Shown here: positions 33,892 through 44,673 of the stretch, piece by piece
How positions within the stretch are numbered: the stretch's first letter is position 1
Layout: every line of letters begins with the position of its first letter
Assembly: GCA_001687465.1 (NCBI GenBank)
Contig: LVLI01000279.1
Span: 1 to 64,000, forward strand
Origin: Halocafeteria seosinensis
Taxonomy: Eukaryota; Sar; Bigyra; Bicosoecida
DNA: 64,000 nt
Direction: 5' to 3'
The notes under the pieces: model-generated
Databases searched by the model: none
What the model saw: only the letters and a program-made list of their open reading frames with translations
What the model was told of the DNA's origin: nothing
Program-made: the position numbers and the translations under genes

Positions 33892-36800
33892 TCACTTAAG
33901 TCCTCGGCCTCTTCCTCCACCACGGCCACCCGAGCCACGTCCTCGTCCACCGCGTCCGCCACGTCCTCGATGGTGACTGCCGCGAGAACCTCGACCCCTG
34001 GTGTACGTAGCAGTGGCAACGCCCTCCTGCTCCTCAGCTTCCATCGCTTCCTCCTCTTCTGTTTCAAGAACATCCTCTAACTCTTCCCCGCGATGAAAGC
34101 CCGTCCGCTTTCTCGATGCATGGGTTGATTCACTACTGGTCTGTTTTCGTTCTTCAACTTCTTGGCGGTCTTGCATAGCTAATGTAACTCTTTTCAGCTC
34201 CTCTTTTTCACGCCGAGCTGCTTCGAGAGCGTCACTGGAGCGAGCAGCGAGAGGAACGTTCTCCGGTACGTATAATGTTCGAGTTTCAATTTTTGTTCCC
34301 ACATTTTGTGCTCCAGTACGGCTTGCGCCCTTTCGACGGAGCAGGGTAAAGGCTACTCTGCCTTCAGCTGGAGTATGATTTTGAGAGTGTTGCCTGTTCT
34401 CGTCTTGTTTCTGTTTCAGATGAAGCGGGAGTGTCATATGCTCTGCAGTAACGCGCGAACCAGCCAGCTTCCGCTGCTCAATTGACTCCTTCTCTAATTC
34501 AGCCAATTGCGACTCAAAATCCATATCAGCTTCGGACTTGTGCTTTGGTTCGCGTTCCCTCTCTAAATCTTCGTCCTCTAGCTCATGTTCAGACGTCTCA
34601 GTATCATCCCCAGGGCTGCTTGCGTTTTCCTGAGTTTGATCCCCCTCTGCGTCCACTTCTTCGTCATCGGATGATTCAGCTTCATTAAGGTCCTCCTCCT
34701 CTTCAACATTGGTCGATCCGGTTTGCGTCTTATAGCGAGTATTGTAAGCCTGTTCAGCCAGTTCCTTACATTGAGCCAGCTCAAGCTTGGCACACGTTAA
34801 TTGAGCCTCCTGAAAATTAGTAAACCGCTTCCTATCGGGGCGAATAAGGTCAAGGGTTTCTGAAACAAACGTATCAGTTTCAACAGGCAGTCGGCCTTTG
34901 GATAGAATGTACCGTTCAAAGCAGCACAAGAAATCGTCGATCTTCTGACGGGCAGCACCTTTTGATATCGGAGTCGCACAATTCTGCAGGATCTCACATA
35001 CAATGTGGATACGGTGAACATCTTCTTTCTTGTCCGTTTCGCAAGGCACCAGTGGATGAAAACCCCATGTGCCCATCTGCGGAACACGAGGATCCGGCTC
35101 AACTAACGGATGAGGGAATACCGAAGATAAATCGACATCATGCAGATCCTCTATGGTGATATTGGCGTTCGTTCCTTGCTTCTTCCGGATCTCCTCACTC
35201 GCAGCAAACGCCCTGATGGAGTTAATGGCATCGCTTGGACGAGGAAGAGCATGGCCTGTATTGATGACGGCGTACAAGAGGCGAAGCAGCATTTTATTAT
35301 CTACCAGCTTAACGTTGTAGGCATCTCCAATAAAATGACAAACAGCCATGCGTTTTTGAGTGTACCGAAAGTTTTCCATATTGGACACCAGAAGACCGTC
35401 CTCAATAATTGCCATAGCATGGTCAAGGATATGCATTACCACAGACTCACGGAACGCTTTAAGGCTAGAAAGTACGGATACCAATCGCGACCCAGTGGCG
35501 GAGCTGGTTTGGATTGATCGAAAAACAGCTTTACGGAACCATTGGCTGACCATAGGTTCCGTTGACCAAGGCAACCGCCGGATTGCTTTAACAATTTCAT
35601 TTGTACTGATCTTACCGAGTTTCTCGAGAATCAAGTACCGCAGAAACTCGTAGAGCATCGGCCGTTCCTTTCTCTTGGGCTTGTTATTACCGGTTACCGG
35701 GACACAGGCGTAGTAAGCATTGTCCAACAGCGATGCGCGCAATCCATCCAATCCCTTAGCTTTCTTCAGCTTTTGCATTGTATCCAAGACCTGCTGCACT
35801 CGTTCCCGAGTTTGTGATAGCATGTAGAGGTACTTTCCACATCCTTCCAAAATGGTCGCCAATAGCTCTATACTGTGTGATGAAAAATCCCGGATACACC
35901 GAGACAACAAGCGGAATATCATGTTTGGAGGCGCAATTCCGAACTTGCACAATTCGGCTGCCAAGCGACCATTTCGTAGCTTCAAATCCAAATGAGAGTT
36001 TCTCTTCTTCTTAGTCATGTACTTCAGGTCGTCCTCTAGAGTGGCCAACAGAGGGCGGGAGAAACCTGGAGATGCCTTCTCGAATATGGCTACTAGTCTT
36101 GCGTAGTAAGGGAACATATCGGTTGCAGCAGGATTGGCGTAGGCGATATGTTTCAAGAGCAAGCGACGTCCCAATTTGTTAAAATGCTTTTGTACAACGA
36201 ATTCATGAGCCCAATTGTCGATAAGATCTTTACTAACACAATGAGACAATTCCTGGAGCAACCTGTCAAAACTCTCCTTACTTCCCCACCCTGCCTCGTC
36301 TTCAAAGGAGGCGTCCTCAACTGACTCCGTTCGAGCTAGCTGTCCTCGCACCTCATCATCGTCTCCAAGGTTATCATCTTGCATAAAATCCTCCTCCAGC
36401 ATTTCTTGGTTATCCTCTTCTGCCTCCTCATTGTCAGAGGAATCACTCCCATCAGTGGTACTTCGAGGCCGATGAAACTCTTTGCCGTGAGAACTTTCAG
36501 CGGTTGGCTTTGGTGAGCCTTGAGAAATCCCTGTGCCCACGACTTGGTTAGCAGAAGAATCTTTTGATCCGGGAACAAATTGTTTCAGGGCAGTGTCGAG
36601 GGTTCCCCTCTGCCCTTTTGGGTTCTTGAACTTTGCTGCAGTTTCAGCCAAGGAGGGTTCGGAGCTCTTGGTAACAGTTGATGCGGAAGCCGCATTAGAG
36701 GAGGATGAGATATTACTCTGCTTCGAACGCTGTTCTCTCTCTGCAGCTTTCGCAGCAGCTTCTTCGGGTGTATCAAGGAGAATAGATGGTATTGTATCAC

Positions 36801-38919
36801 GAAGATTGGACACGTCCAAATAGAAGGAGCGCATCGCTTCGTCATCAAAAGGTCCAAGAGAAACAGCTCCTTCCCAACTGCCGTCCCACAATGTTATTTC
36901 TCCCTGCTCGGCCGATTGAACATCCGGTTCCGGTTCCTGGAGCGACGGTGCCACACAGTCTACTGAGTCACGCAAAGAAGCAACCGCATTAGAAAGCTTT
37001 TCAAAGTACTGCTTTGAGTTACTTAAGTTTTGCGCAGCCTTTTCGGGAACATCCCCACGATTGAATTCAATCTCGCGGTTTTTCTTCTCGAGTCGACAAA
37101 CGTTTGAATACTCAGCTTGCAACGCCGCGCTGGCGCGATAAAAGAGCCCGAACAAAACTTCACAAAGATTGTTCTGTGAATTTGTGGATACGCAAGAAAA
37201 CACAAGGTGTCGCTCAGTATCAACGGGGGTATCTCCATAAATCATCTCTAAATCTTGCATATATGGCTGAAGATTATTGTACCCTACGAAGGGCCACTTG
37301 ATTAATATGTCCACCGGCAGTTGCGAGAGATAAGATCGGTACTGCTGAGGGAAACGACCTAGAAGATACTGTGAGAGAGGTATGGCTCCACTGCTAGTGC
37401 CAGCCCTACCAGTACTATCCCCCGAATTAGTGTAGTTATCAAAATCGATCAGGTGACCGTAGGACACATGCTTTAAAACAGGCACTACCAGCGGAAGAAT
37501 TACGGCAGCACGTCGGTAGGATCTCTTGGGGACAGAATCCACACTCACGGTCCGGGTTTCCACCGCATCCATGAAAACAGAGCTAAGGCTCTTCTCACCA
37601 CTGTCTTCAGTAGCAACACCTTCATCTGTTCTTTTGACGTTTCCCGCCTCGACGACTTCAGCTGCAGCGCCGTTAGTCGGAGTATCTGTTTGAGGTCCAC
37701 CATCTTCTTGATTGTGGGTTGGTGTCGGATTAAACTCCTGATCGGAGACAAGGGCGTTTAATATATCCATTAAGGTTTGTTCGTCTCTCCAAATTCCGCA
37801 CAGGTATAATTCAGAGAGAAGGATAAGCAGTACCCTGCATCTTGTTTGGGCTGCTTTTGGTGTCATTTCCCCAGACTTCCCGTCACCACTTCCATGGTCT
37901 TTGGCACTAGAACTGCTTCGTTTTGCACTACCAGACAAGGATGCACCGGCACCCATTCCCATGTCACCTAAGTCTCCTAAGCCCATCCCAAGATCGTCAG
38001 CAGCTAAGGTATCAATGTCATTCTCCTTGTTTGCAATCTTCTCAACCCTACTCTTGGCCTGCTTAAGTACCTCGGATGCTTGCTGTAAGATTGATGAATT
38101 TTCGGTAGATATAGAAGAGGACCCAGTTTGGTTGCCGGAAGACGACGATGACGAGGAGCTCGACAACATTACCCCCAGGCACGTCTTCAAGGAGTCGAAT
38201 AGATGCTTCAACATCGTTGGCAGAAATCCCGGGTATCTCTGATGCATGGCACCAGCAATGCCAGCAACCACAGGAACATCAGCAGAGCGCATTCGTGGAT
38301 CAATCAAAGCTACCGCGATTTCGGAAGAGTATCTACTAAGGTTAATCGTTGCAATGTCTTTCAGCAAAGATTGAATTTTATCCAATGACGTGCTCATACT
38401 CCCAATTCGCTTTACGAGAGCCAGTGATTTTTTGACATCGCTTTTCATTTGACTTTTCGCCTTACTTCGTATCTTGGTGACATTATCGGGGTCCATAGAC
38501 TTCCACTGCTTCTGTCTCGAGGCCGCAATCATGTGAAGCTGTTGAATGTGATGCTCTGCTGCAGCGATTGTCTCCTTTTTCTCCTCTTCTTCTTGCTGCC
38601 GCTTGCGCTCCTCCTCTTCAGCGGCAGCGGCGGCGGCTGCTTCTTCAGCTTCCTGCTTTTTCTTGGCATTAGAAGAGGAAGATGAATGGTGATGAGTTGA
38701 ATTCTTCTTACGTTTTTGTTGCTGATTCTTCCTGTTTTTCCCACTCGTTGCATCTTTTACAGCTGCTGTGTTCGTAGCGGTTGACGCAGACGTAGATGTA
38801 GAAGCATGGGATGGCTTCTTGGTGTTTGCTGAACCACTAGTTCGAGCACTCTGATGCGATGAAGAGGAGGTACCACCAGCTTCTACTGGGGCAGGCTTTT
38901 TTGTTTTATTCTTCTCCAT
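33892..38919 (-). CDS. UPF2: Nonsense-mediated decay factor UPF2
   Basis: 1675-aa single-exon protein, striking among neighbours with 3-11 exons. UPF2 bridges UPF3 at the exon-junction complex and UPF1 on the terminating ribosome. Low-complexity basic and Ser-rich N-terminus (1-140), then three MIF4G-type helical repeats: near 150-420 (LALVKRIGSMSTSLDKIQSLL), about 480-680 (SQYLLGRFPQQYRSYLSQL), and 930-1180 (LSHCVSKDLIDNWAHEFVVQKHFNKLGRRLLLKHIAYANPAA). The block HPLVPCETDKKEDVHRIHIV...LCCFERYIL is characteristic of UPF2. The UPF1-binding C-terminal part contains MTLPLHLKQ and FTLLRRKG, followed by an arginine/glycine-rich end (RGGRGRG). Acidic stretches lie between repeats 2 and 3. Confidence 0.92.
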   Translation of the reverse strand: MEKNKTKKPAPVEAGGTSSSSHQSARTSGSANTKKPSHASTSTSASTATNTAAVKDATSGKNRKNQQQKRKKNSTHHHSSSSSNAKKKQEAEEAAAAAAAEEEERKRQQEEEEKKETIAAAEHHIQQLHMIAASRQKQWKSMDPDNVTKIRSKAKSQMKSDVKKSLALVKRIGSMSTSLDKIQSLLKDIATINLSRYSSEIAVALIDPRMRSADVPVVAGIAGAMHQRYPGFLPTMLKHLFDSLKTCLGVMLSSSSSSSSSGNQTGSSSISTENSSILQQASEVLKQAKSRVEKIANKENDIDTLAADDLGMGLGDLGDMGMGAGASLSGSAKRSSSSAKDHGSGDGKSGEMTPKAAQTRCRVLLILLSELYLCGIWRDEQTLMDILNALVSDQEFNPTPTHNQEDGGPQTDTPTNGAAAEVVEAGNVKRTDEGVATEDSGEKSLSSVFMDAVETRTVSVDSVPKRSYRRAAVILPLVVPVLKHVSYGHLIDFDNYTNSGDSTGRAGTSSGAIPLSQYLLGRFPQQYRSYLSQLPVDILIKWPFVGYNNLQPYMQDLEMIYGDTPVDTERHLVFSCVSTNSQNNLCEVLFGLFYRASAALQAEYSNVCRLEKKNREIEFNRGDVPEKAAQNLSNSKQYFEKLSNAVASLRDSVDCVAPSLQEPEPDVQSAEQGEITLWDGSWEGAVSLGPFDDEAMRSFYLDVSNLRDTIPSILLDTPEEAAAKAAEREQRSKQSNISSSSNAASASTVTKSSEPSLAETAAKFKNPKGQRGTLDTALKQFVPGSKDSSANQVVGTGISQGSPKPTAESSHGKEFHRPRSTTDGSDSSDNEEAEEDNQEMLEEDFMQDDNLGDDDEVRGQLARTESVEDASFEDEAGWGSKESFDRLLQELSHCVSKDLIDNWAHEFVVQKHFNKLGRRLLLKHIAYANPAATDMFPYYARLVAIFEKASPGFSRPLLATLEDDLKYMTKKKRNSHLDLKLRNGRLAAELCKFGIAPPNMIFRLLSRCIRDFSSHSIELLATILEGCGKYLYMLSQTRERVQQVLDTMQKLKKAKGLDGLRASLLDNAYYACVPVTGNNKPKRKERPMLYEFLRYLILEKLGKISTNEIVKAIRRLPWSTEPMVSQWFRKAVFRSIQTSSATGSRLVSVLSSLKAFRESVVMHILDHAMAIIEDGLLVSNMENFRYTQKRMAVCHFIGDAYNVKLVDNKMLLRLLYAVINTGHALPRPSDAINSIRAFAASEEIRKKQGTNANITIEDLHDVDLSSVFPHPLVEPDPRVPQMGTWGFHPLVPCETDKKEDVHRIHIVCEILQNCATPISKGAARQKIDDFLCCFERYILSKGRLPVETDTFVSETLDLIRPDRKRFTNFQEAQLTCAKLELAQCKELAEQAYNTRYKTQTGSTNVEEEEDLNEAESSDDEEVDAEGDQTQENASSPGDDTETSEHELEDEDLEREREPKHKSEADMDFESQLAELEKESIEQRKLAGSRVTAEHMTLPLHLKQKQDENRQHSQNHTPAEGRVAFTLLRRKGASRTGAQNVGTKIETRTLYVPENVPLAARSSDALEAARREKEELKRVTLAMQDRQEVEERKQTSSESTHASRKRTGFHRGEELEDVLETEEEEAMEAEEQEGVATATYTRGRGSRGSHHRGRGGRGGRGRGSGGRGGGRGRGLK

Positions 38920-39241
38920 TTTCCTTCCACAACAACAAGCCCATACACCATAGAGTTAAGCGGGATCCCAATAACCTTGGAAACAGATCATTTGGAAGCT
39001 GCACTATGCATGTGCTGTACCGTCGAGAGAGGCTGCCAAAAAGCATAGGTGGAGTGAACGAAAAAATTGCTCGCTTTGAACATCAAGGAGCAGTAGGAAC
39101 TGAGGGTCAAGAGAATAGTACGCCAAGGTTGTATGATATGCTATGAAGACGAATAAGCCTCCAGTGGAGGAAATCAAATGTTGCAACAACGCAGTCAGCA
39201 TGTACGTGTCGGTTGCTATTTGGTGTTGATTCAAAACAGCA
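38920..39241. other. UPF2 upstream region
   Basis: 322 bp between the UPF2 start and the NUFIP1-like stop. No further gene seen. Confidence 0.5.
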
Positions 39242-40827
39242 TTAGGTATCTTCCAAGAAGTTATTTTGTCGAAAGAAGCGGAAGCACTGCAGTATCACAC
39301 TATTTTCCCTATGAATATCCTTTTCAAGTACCTTACTCAATAAGGACTGCCTAAAATTCTGTTGATTTCGATTGTCCCGCTTCGGCTGTTTCACGTGGTT
39401 ACCCTTCTTTTTCTGGCCGCCTTGTAATTGTTGTGCTCGATCAGCGGGGTTATGGGAGAAAGAGCACCGATCTCCACGTTTACATTTCCCCTTACCAAAG
39501 TTCCTGCAAAAAGGCTTCCCAGTGGGCTCTCCTACAAGCTCCCTCGCGGAAGTATGGCTACTGCCTGTACCACATGCCAGCTTCCCCTCCGACTGTTGAG
39601 AGTCGGCATCACTATCGTACGCGGAAGCTAAAGCGGCCAGACTATCGTCTTCGGGTTGACTATCCTCGTCTGGTTCTGTTTCAACTTTACGACGTTTCAG
39701 ACGAGAATCTGAGTTTTGCTCACTCGTCGCGTATGATTGTTCCTCCATCCTAAGCTGCTTTACATCCCTCCTGTTGTGCTTTAATTTGCCACTAGAGTCG
39801 TAAACTGGTTCGCCGCTCCTCAAACGCTTTTCCTGTTCTTCTTTCTGCATGCGGAGCGACACTAGCAAGTTATCTAAATGAGCGGAAAAGAAGTATTACA
39901 AAACCATTCCTCATTTGTTTTACCTTTTTCTGGATGTTTTCCGAAGTAGGATAGTGCTTCCTGCGCGACTCGATCCATTTTTTAATATCTTCGGGGTCAC
40001 TCCCCACCATGGCTGTCATCTCTGTATTGTATAAAAAACAGGATCAACATAAAGGCTTAAAGTGCCAGAAATGAGTGTAATACGCGCGAATACTAATTAC
40101 TTTGATATTTGGGTGGAATGAGTTCAAGTAGTCCCTTCGGAAAGCCCTTCTTCTGCGCACTCCCTTTCCCATTTTGAGTAGCCTTTCCCCTACCAGAAAC
40201 AGAGGACTTGCGGGTCTTTTCTTGATTTTCGCGGTTTCGGCGCTCCTGATTATTGCGAAACCTTTGTCCGTCGCCACGGTGTTGCACAGTCTCTTGTTGC
40301 CTTCCATTGCTGGACGCTGGTGTCGAAGAACTCGCTGCACCCGAAGAAGGAACTGCAGGCTGTCTTCCTAAATTCTGCATCACAGGATACTGTCCTGAGG
40401 AACCCTCTGTGCGCTGAAAATAAGCAGGATTCTTATACTTTGCCAATGCCTGTTGTCCATTTAGGTATGCTTGCTGCGCCTGCATTTGTTGCTGCTGAGC
40501 CGCAGCAGCATAAGCCTGTCCTGCTAGTGTCGACATGTGTCCGTACGGCTGCTGCTGCATGCCCGGTGGTGGAGCAAACACTCGGGGATGTTGCATTTGG
40601 GGAGGCATCTGTATCCCTGCCTGAGGTTGTTGAAACTGATGAGGCATCATTATATTCTGCTGGTAGTGGTAGTTTGGCGTCACAAACTGGGCAGACGGCA
40701 TACTGGGATTCGCCATTCCATACTGATTCTGATAAGGCGGCGGAATAGGATATCCCCCACTTGATCCTTCATTTTGACGAGGAAACTGGTGTCCTGAAGG
40801 CCCGTTATACGCCTCTTGGCCCGACAT
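39242..40827 (-). CDS. NUFIP1: NUFIP1-like snoRNP assembly protein with CCCH finger
   Basis: 475-aa protein from exons 40827-40101, 40021-39924 and 39844-39242. NUFIP1 (yeast Rsa1) is an R2TP-linked scaffold for box C/D snoRNP assembly. The long N-terminus (1-240) is Pro/Gln/Met-rich. The conserved NUFIP motif follows: SDPEDIKKWIESRRKHYPTSENI (about 249-271), then KKKEEQEKRL. A CCCH finger (C388, C396, C402, H406; CRNFGKGKCKRGDRCSFSH) and the terminal LLSKVLEKDIHRENSVILQ-CFRFFRQNNFL helix match the family's C-terminal signature. The upstream GTG is in frame but the ATG at 40827 (MSGQEAYNG) is used. Last junction placed at GCAG 39847-39845 because nearer AGs introduce TAG. Confidence 0.87.
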
Positions 40828-41108
40828 CTCCACCTTGAACCAACTCCTGGAGCAACACCGACACGGGTTTCAGCGATGTTTGCATCTGGGGTTCGCAAAG
40901 GCAGCATTCACACAGTGATAAGCTTCCAATTCAACCAAAAAGACACAGTAGGTGGTTCTGTAGTGACAGTGTGACGGACAGCGACTCGTCAGCGACCATT
41001 TCATAATGCCGAGCTTGGCTTCAATTGCTCATATGGTGCTAAGGATCTCGCTGTGTATTATAGGTATAATAGCCCTCCTTATTCCCCCACAATCTTCGGA
41101 TTGGCAAG

Positions 41109-41182
41109 GCTCCCGTAGCTCAGTTGGTTAGAGCGTAGTGCTAATAACGCTAAGGTCCTGGGTTCGAGCCCCAGTGGGAGCA
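41109..41182 (+). tRNA. tRNA-Ile (anticodon AAU)
   Basis: 74-nt cloverleaf: acceptor GCTCCCG pairs with TGGGAGC (last pair G-T) plus discriminator A; D arm with TAGCTCAGTTGGTTAGAGC (A box), anticodon stem TAGTG/CGCTA with loop CTAATAA giving AAU, T arm with GGTTCGAGCCCC (B box). No intron. The eukaryotic type is shown by the absence of encoded CCA. Confidence 0.96.
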
Positions 41183-41190
41183 TTTTTTTT
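41183..41190 (+). terminator. Pol III T-run terminator of tRNA-Ile
   Basis: Eight consecutive T residues immediately after the discriminator base, the usual RNA polymerase III stop signal. Confidence 0.9.
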
Positions 41191-41784
41191 GCGTTTGAGT
41201 TCGTAATTTATAGAACCTAAGTAACGTAACATTCCTTCTTCCAGGAAATAATGGAATACACTGCATCATATCTACCCTCATGATGGGCCTCATCATACTT
41301 CTAGAAAGTTTGGGAGCCTCCGTAATAGCTGCGAACTGCAACCTGCTTCTCGAGAAATTCCCAGCAGACTAAAGTGTGACTACATTGTACTGGCAGTAGT
41401 GTGCATTCAATAGTCTGCAGCACTAAATAAAAATATTGGTCGCCAAGCTAAAGTAAAACGAATGACCCACGAAAACTGGCCGACAAGTTGTCCAACTGCC
41501 CTGCTAGTAGGCTGCTACGGGAACTTGAAGAGTGCGGCGAATCTTCCCGGGCACCGGGACCTTCGTCATATGCGTGCTGCACGATTGATTTGCATTCAAA
41601 GATACATACAATTCAGATCTTCCCTATTTATCTTTGTTTTGTTAAATGAAGCTGGTCGTTGAGCTCTATTAGCTGTATCCTTACGCTGCTCAGAGTCGAC
41701 ATCAGCCTCGTCCTCCAAGGGCACCTCTTCCGACACTCGTGCCTATCGACGTCCTCTGCTATAACCACTGCCACGGAAAGCAAT
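41191..41784. other. Carboxylesterase upstream region
   Basis: About 590 bp without a supported gene. The frame is open in phase before the esterase ATG from 41659, but no signal sequence lies there. Confidence 0.5.
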
Positions 41785-43801
41785 ATGAGGGATCAAGAAA
41801 TTATATTCATTTTATGTATGACTGTTTATACTCTCATATGCGTACAGGCATCCACAAGCCCTGCATCATCGGTGTTTGACGAGAGTCGTATCCGTTCGGC
41901 ACTCCGCCCCGCTCAGGCCAAACGGAAACCGGAGCAGAAGCGGATTGATATTCGCCGTTTGATGTACAAGGATGATCCATCAGTAGTAAAAACACCTCTT
42001 GGGGATATACAGGGTGAGGTGCTCTCCAAGGGACGCCGGTTCCGAACGATTCCGTATGCGGAGCCTCCGGTAGGCGAGTTGAGATGGCAATCGCCGCTGA
42101 TGGTTAAATCCTGGAAGCCAAGTGTAGTGAATGCAACCCAAGGTTAGTTACGAACGGAGATCAGAGCTTTCCAGAATCTTATTGTATTGTTCCGTCTCCT
42201 TGCGGTCAGATCCTCCCGGATGTATTCAAGATTGCGGGGAACCTCCGTTAGCATGCCCGAAGACGACCTCAGGTAAGAAGCAGGCATGATTCTGCCGCTA
42301 TACCCCATATGTAGATAGCAGGGGATAGCCTTGACTACAATTGTCAATTTTTTTTTGTGTTTTCAGAAGACTGTCTGTTTCTGAATGTCTTTACGCCAAG
42401 ACTGGAAACGATCACGGAGCCATTGCCGGTCTTACTGTAAGCAACTCGGGACTGTCAAGACACCGTATATCGTTGATATGAGTAACAATTTTATGCAGTT
42501 TTATTCATGGAGGGAACTTTAAGGACGGTTACGGTGGAGGACCTTTGTACGATGGGATACATCTTGCCAATACTTCCAATATTATTGTCGTCACAATAAA
42601 CTACCGTCTAAACGCGTTAGGATTCCTCTACACGGGAAGCGGCTCTCCTTCTTCTATCAATGGTAATTTCGGTATCCAAGACCAGCGAATGGCAATGAGA
42701 TGGGTTAGAAACTACATAAGTTACTTCGGAGGAAGCAGTTCCCAAACAACTATTATGGGTCAATCAGCGGGAGCACAGTCAGTGGCCACACATCTTGTGT
42801 CACCCATTAGTGATCCGTATTTTGACGCCGCCATGATGATATCGGAACCTATGGGGCTGCCCTTCAGGCCAAGTCATGACGCTGCTAAGTGGGGCAGGCT
42901 CATTGCTTCGAAGATCGGATGTGGTAATGATTCTACCCCGATCAAGGAAATAGAGACTTGCTTCCGAACTCAAACCCCTGCGAAACTATTGGAAGGTGAC
43001 GCCAAAGCGCGTTCTGACTTTACCGCTCAGTTGGACAACTTGTTGTATGTGTTTAGCCCTTGGAGCCCCATAGTGGGCTCGACAGAATGTCCGCTCCAGC
43101 CCATCTTCGGTTTGGCCCACAGCAGTTACACTCAAGGAAAGCCTGTATTTAGTGGCGCAGTTCACTCTGAAGGATGGCTATTCGTTTATTCCGGTTTTAA
43201 GTTTTCAGTTCCCGAAATATTATTCGACATTCTGTGTTCTTTGATTTTTGGCGCAAACAACCTCGAGAGAATCAAGCAGCAGTATCCTATACCCTCTTCT
43301 ATGGTAAATGATACCCGCCCTGTAATTTCTCATATTGCCACTGATGCCCTGTTTCGATGCCCTGTAAGGCATGCAATGCAAGGTCTTTGGAACAATACCG
43401 GTGAGAATGTCTGGATGTATCATTTCAATCACCTCTCCAGTTTTTCGAAGCAAATGTGGGGAAATACCTCCACAATGTGTTGGGATAACGTCTGTCACGG
43501 CGAAGACCTTCCCTACTGGTTTAAACCTGAATTGACTCCTTACGGATTTAACTACACCGCGGAAGAATTCGTCTTAGCTAGCGCGATGAGCGAATACGCG
43601 GGAAACTTCGCCCGCAAGTACAATCCGGGATCCGCCCCTAGCGAGCCACTCCAGTGGCAGCAGTACAAGTCAAGTGCTATTGAAGAAGAGACTTCGATGT
43701 ACTTCCAAACTCCACGCAACGAGATTCGTGTTGCACCTTTCGAAAATGCTTGCGATTTTTGGGATTCTATTGGATGGTCTTTCATCAATGGCGACAAGTG
43801 A
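41785..43801 (+). CDS. Secreted type-B carboxylesterase (cholinesterase-like hydrolase)
   Basis: 597-aa protein from exons 41785-42142, 42210-42272, 42367-42436 and 42499-43801. Signal peptide about 1-24 (FILCMTVYTLICVQAS), so secreted or luminal. Alpha/beta-hydrolase blocks: TPLGDIQGE, IPYAEPPVGELRW, EDCLFLNVFTP, the oxyanion hole FIHGGNF (165-171), YRLNALGFL, and GQSAG with nucleophile Ser253. The acid is probably Glu in HSEGW (about residue 370) and the base His in VCHGEDLPYWF (about 485), completing the Ser-Glu-His triad typical of this family. Substrate cannot be told from sequence. Several N-x-S/T sites suit an extracellular glycoprotein. C-terminus lacks a GPI or TM signal. Confidence 0.92.
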
Positions 43802-44095
43802 AGTCGTTCGAGTACACAAAGTCCTCTTTTTTCTCGGTGTTTTTTTTGATCAGGTATAAATATCAACATTCTATCTCGCATTGGCTAAGCCACTTAAATT
43901 ATAAGTCTGCGATTCCTTACCGGCTTAGCGGTATTAAATTCCAGCCGCGCGTCGAATAGGGCAAACTTTCCGTCGACTCTATTTCATGATAGAAGTTCCC
44001 CCTCTCGCGGCCTTGTATGTTCGTTGACTGCTTGCATGTCGGTGACGTGCAACTATCGATGTAGCAGCTTGATACCCTATCACAGCAATTGAACA

Positions 44096-44673
44096 ATGCT
44101 GAGCTTGACGGATAATCGTAAAATCGGGATGCTGTTAGCCTCCTTAGGCTTACTCTTTCTGTTATTGGGCGTGATATTATTCTTTGATACAGGGCTGTTA
44201 GCCATTGGCAATATTCTATTTATCTCTAGTATTCCATTCTTAGTTGGCTTTAGACAGGTATGTACACTGCTGCCATGGTTGGTTTACTCGATTGGAGATA
44301 ACTTTGTGAAAGTGGTTTGCAGGCGTTAAACTTCTTTAATCCTGTACGTCGGAAAGAACGCAGGAGAGGGATAATATGCTTCTTCATAGGAGTATTCCTT
44401 GTATTGATAAAGTGGGCGGTGATCGGAATGATCATTGAGATGATAGGAATCATTGAAATGTTTGGAGTGTACGTCCACCGCCTCAGCGTTGAAGGCCACG
44501 TGTTGTGTTAAGTCTCTGATATATCGTTGATTCTCGGATGCAGATTCCTACCTTATGTTATTGGATTCGTACAGCAGGTGCCTTACATAGGGCCACTCTT
44601 TGATAACCCCAGTATAAACCGATTGGTTAACTGGGTGTCCAGTGGTCAACAACGAAGACCGCCCCCGGTTTAG
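44096..44673 (+). CDS. GOT1: Golgi transport protein Got1
   Basis: 145-aa protein from exons 44096-44257, 44323-44468 and 44544-44673. Got1 is a small four-helix membrane protein of ER and Golgi vesicles needed for anterograde traffic. The start MLSLTDNRKIGM and FFDTGLLAIGN are strongly conserved in the family. The other helices are PVRRKERRRG + IICFFIGVFLVLIKWAVIG, IEMIGIIEMFG and FLPYVIGFVQQVPYIGPLF. The middle junction uses GTACGT at 44469, which keeps MFGVFLPYV in frame. Length matches animal and fungal Got1 (about 138). Confidence 0.93.
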
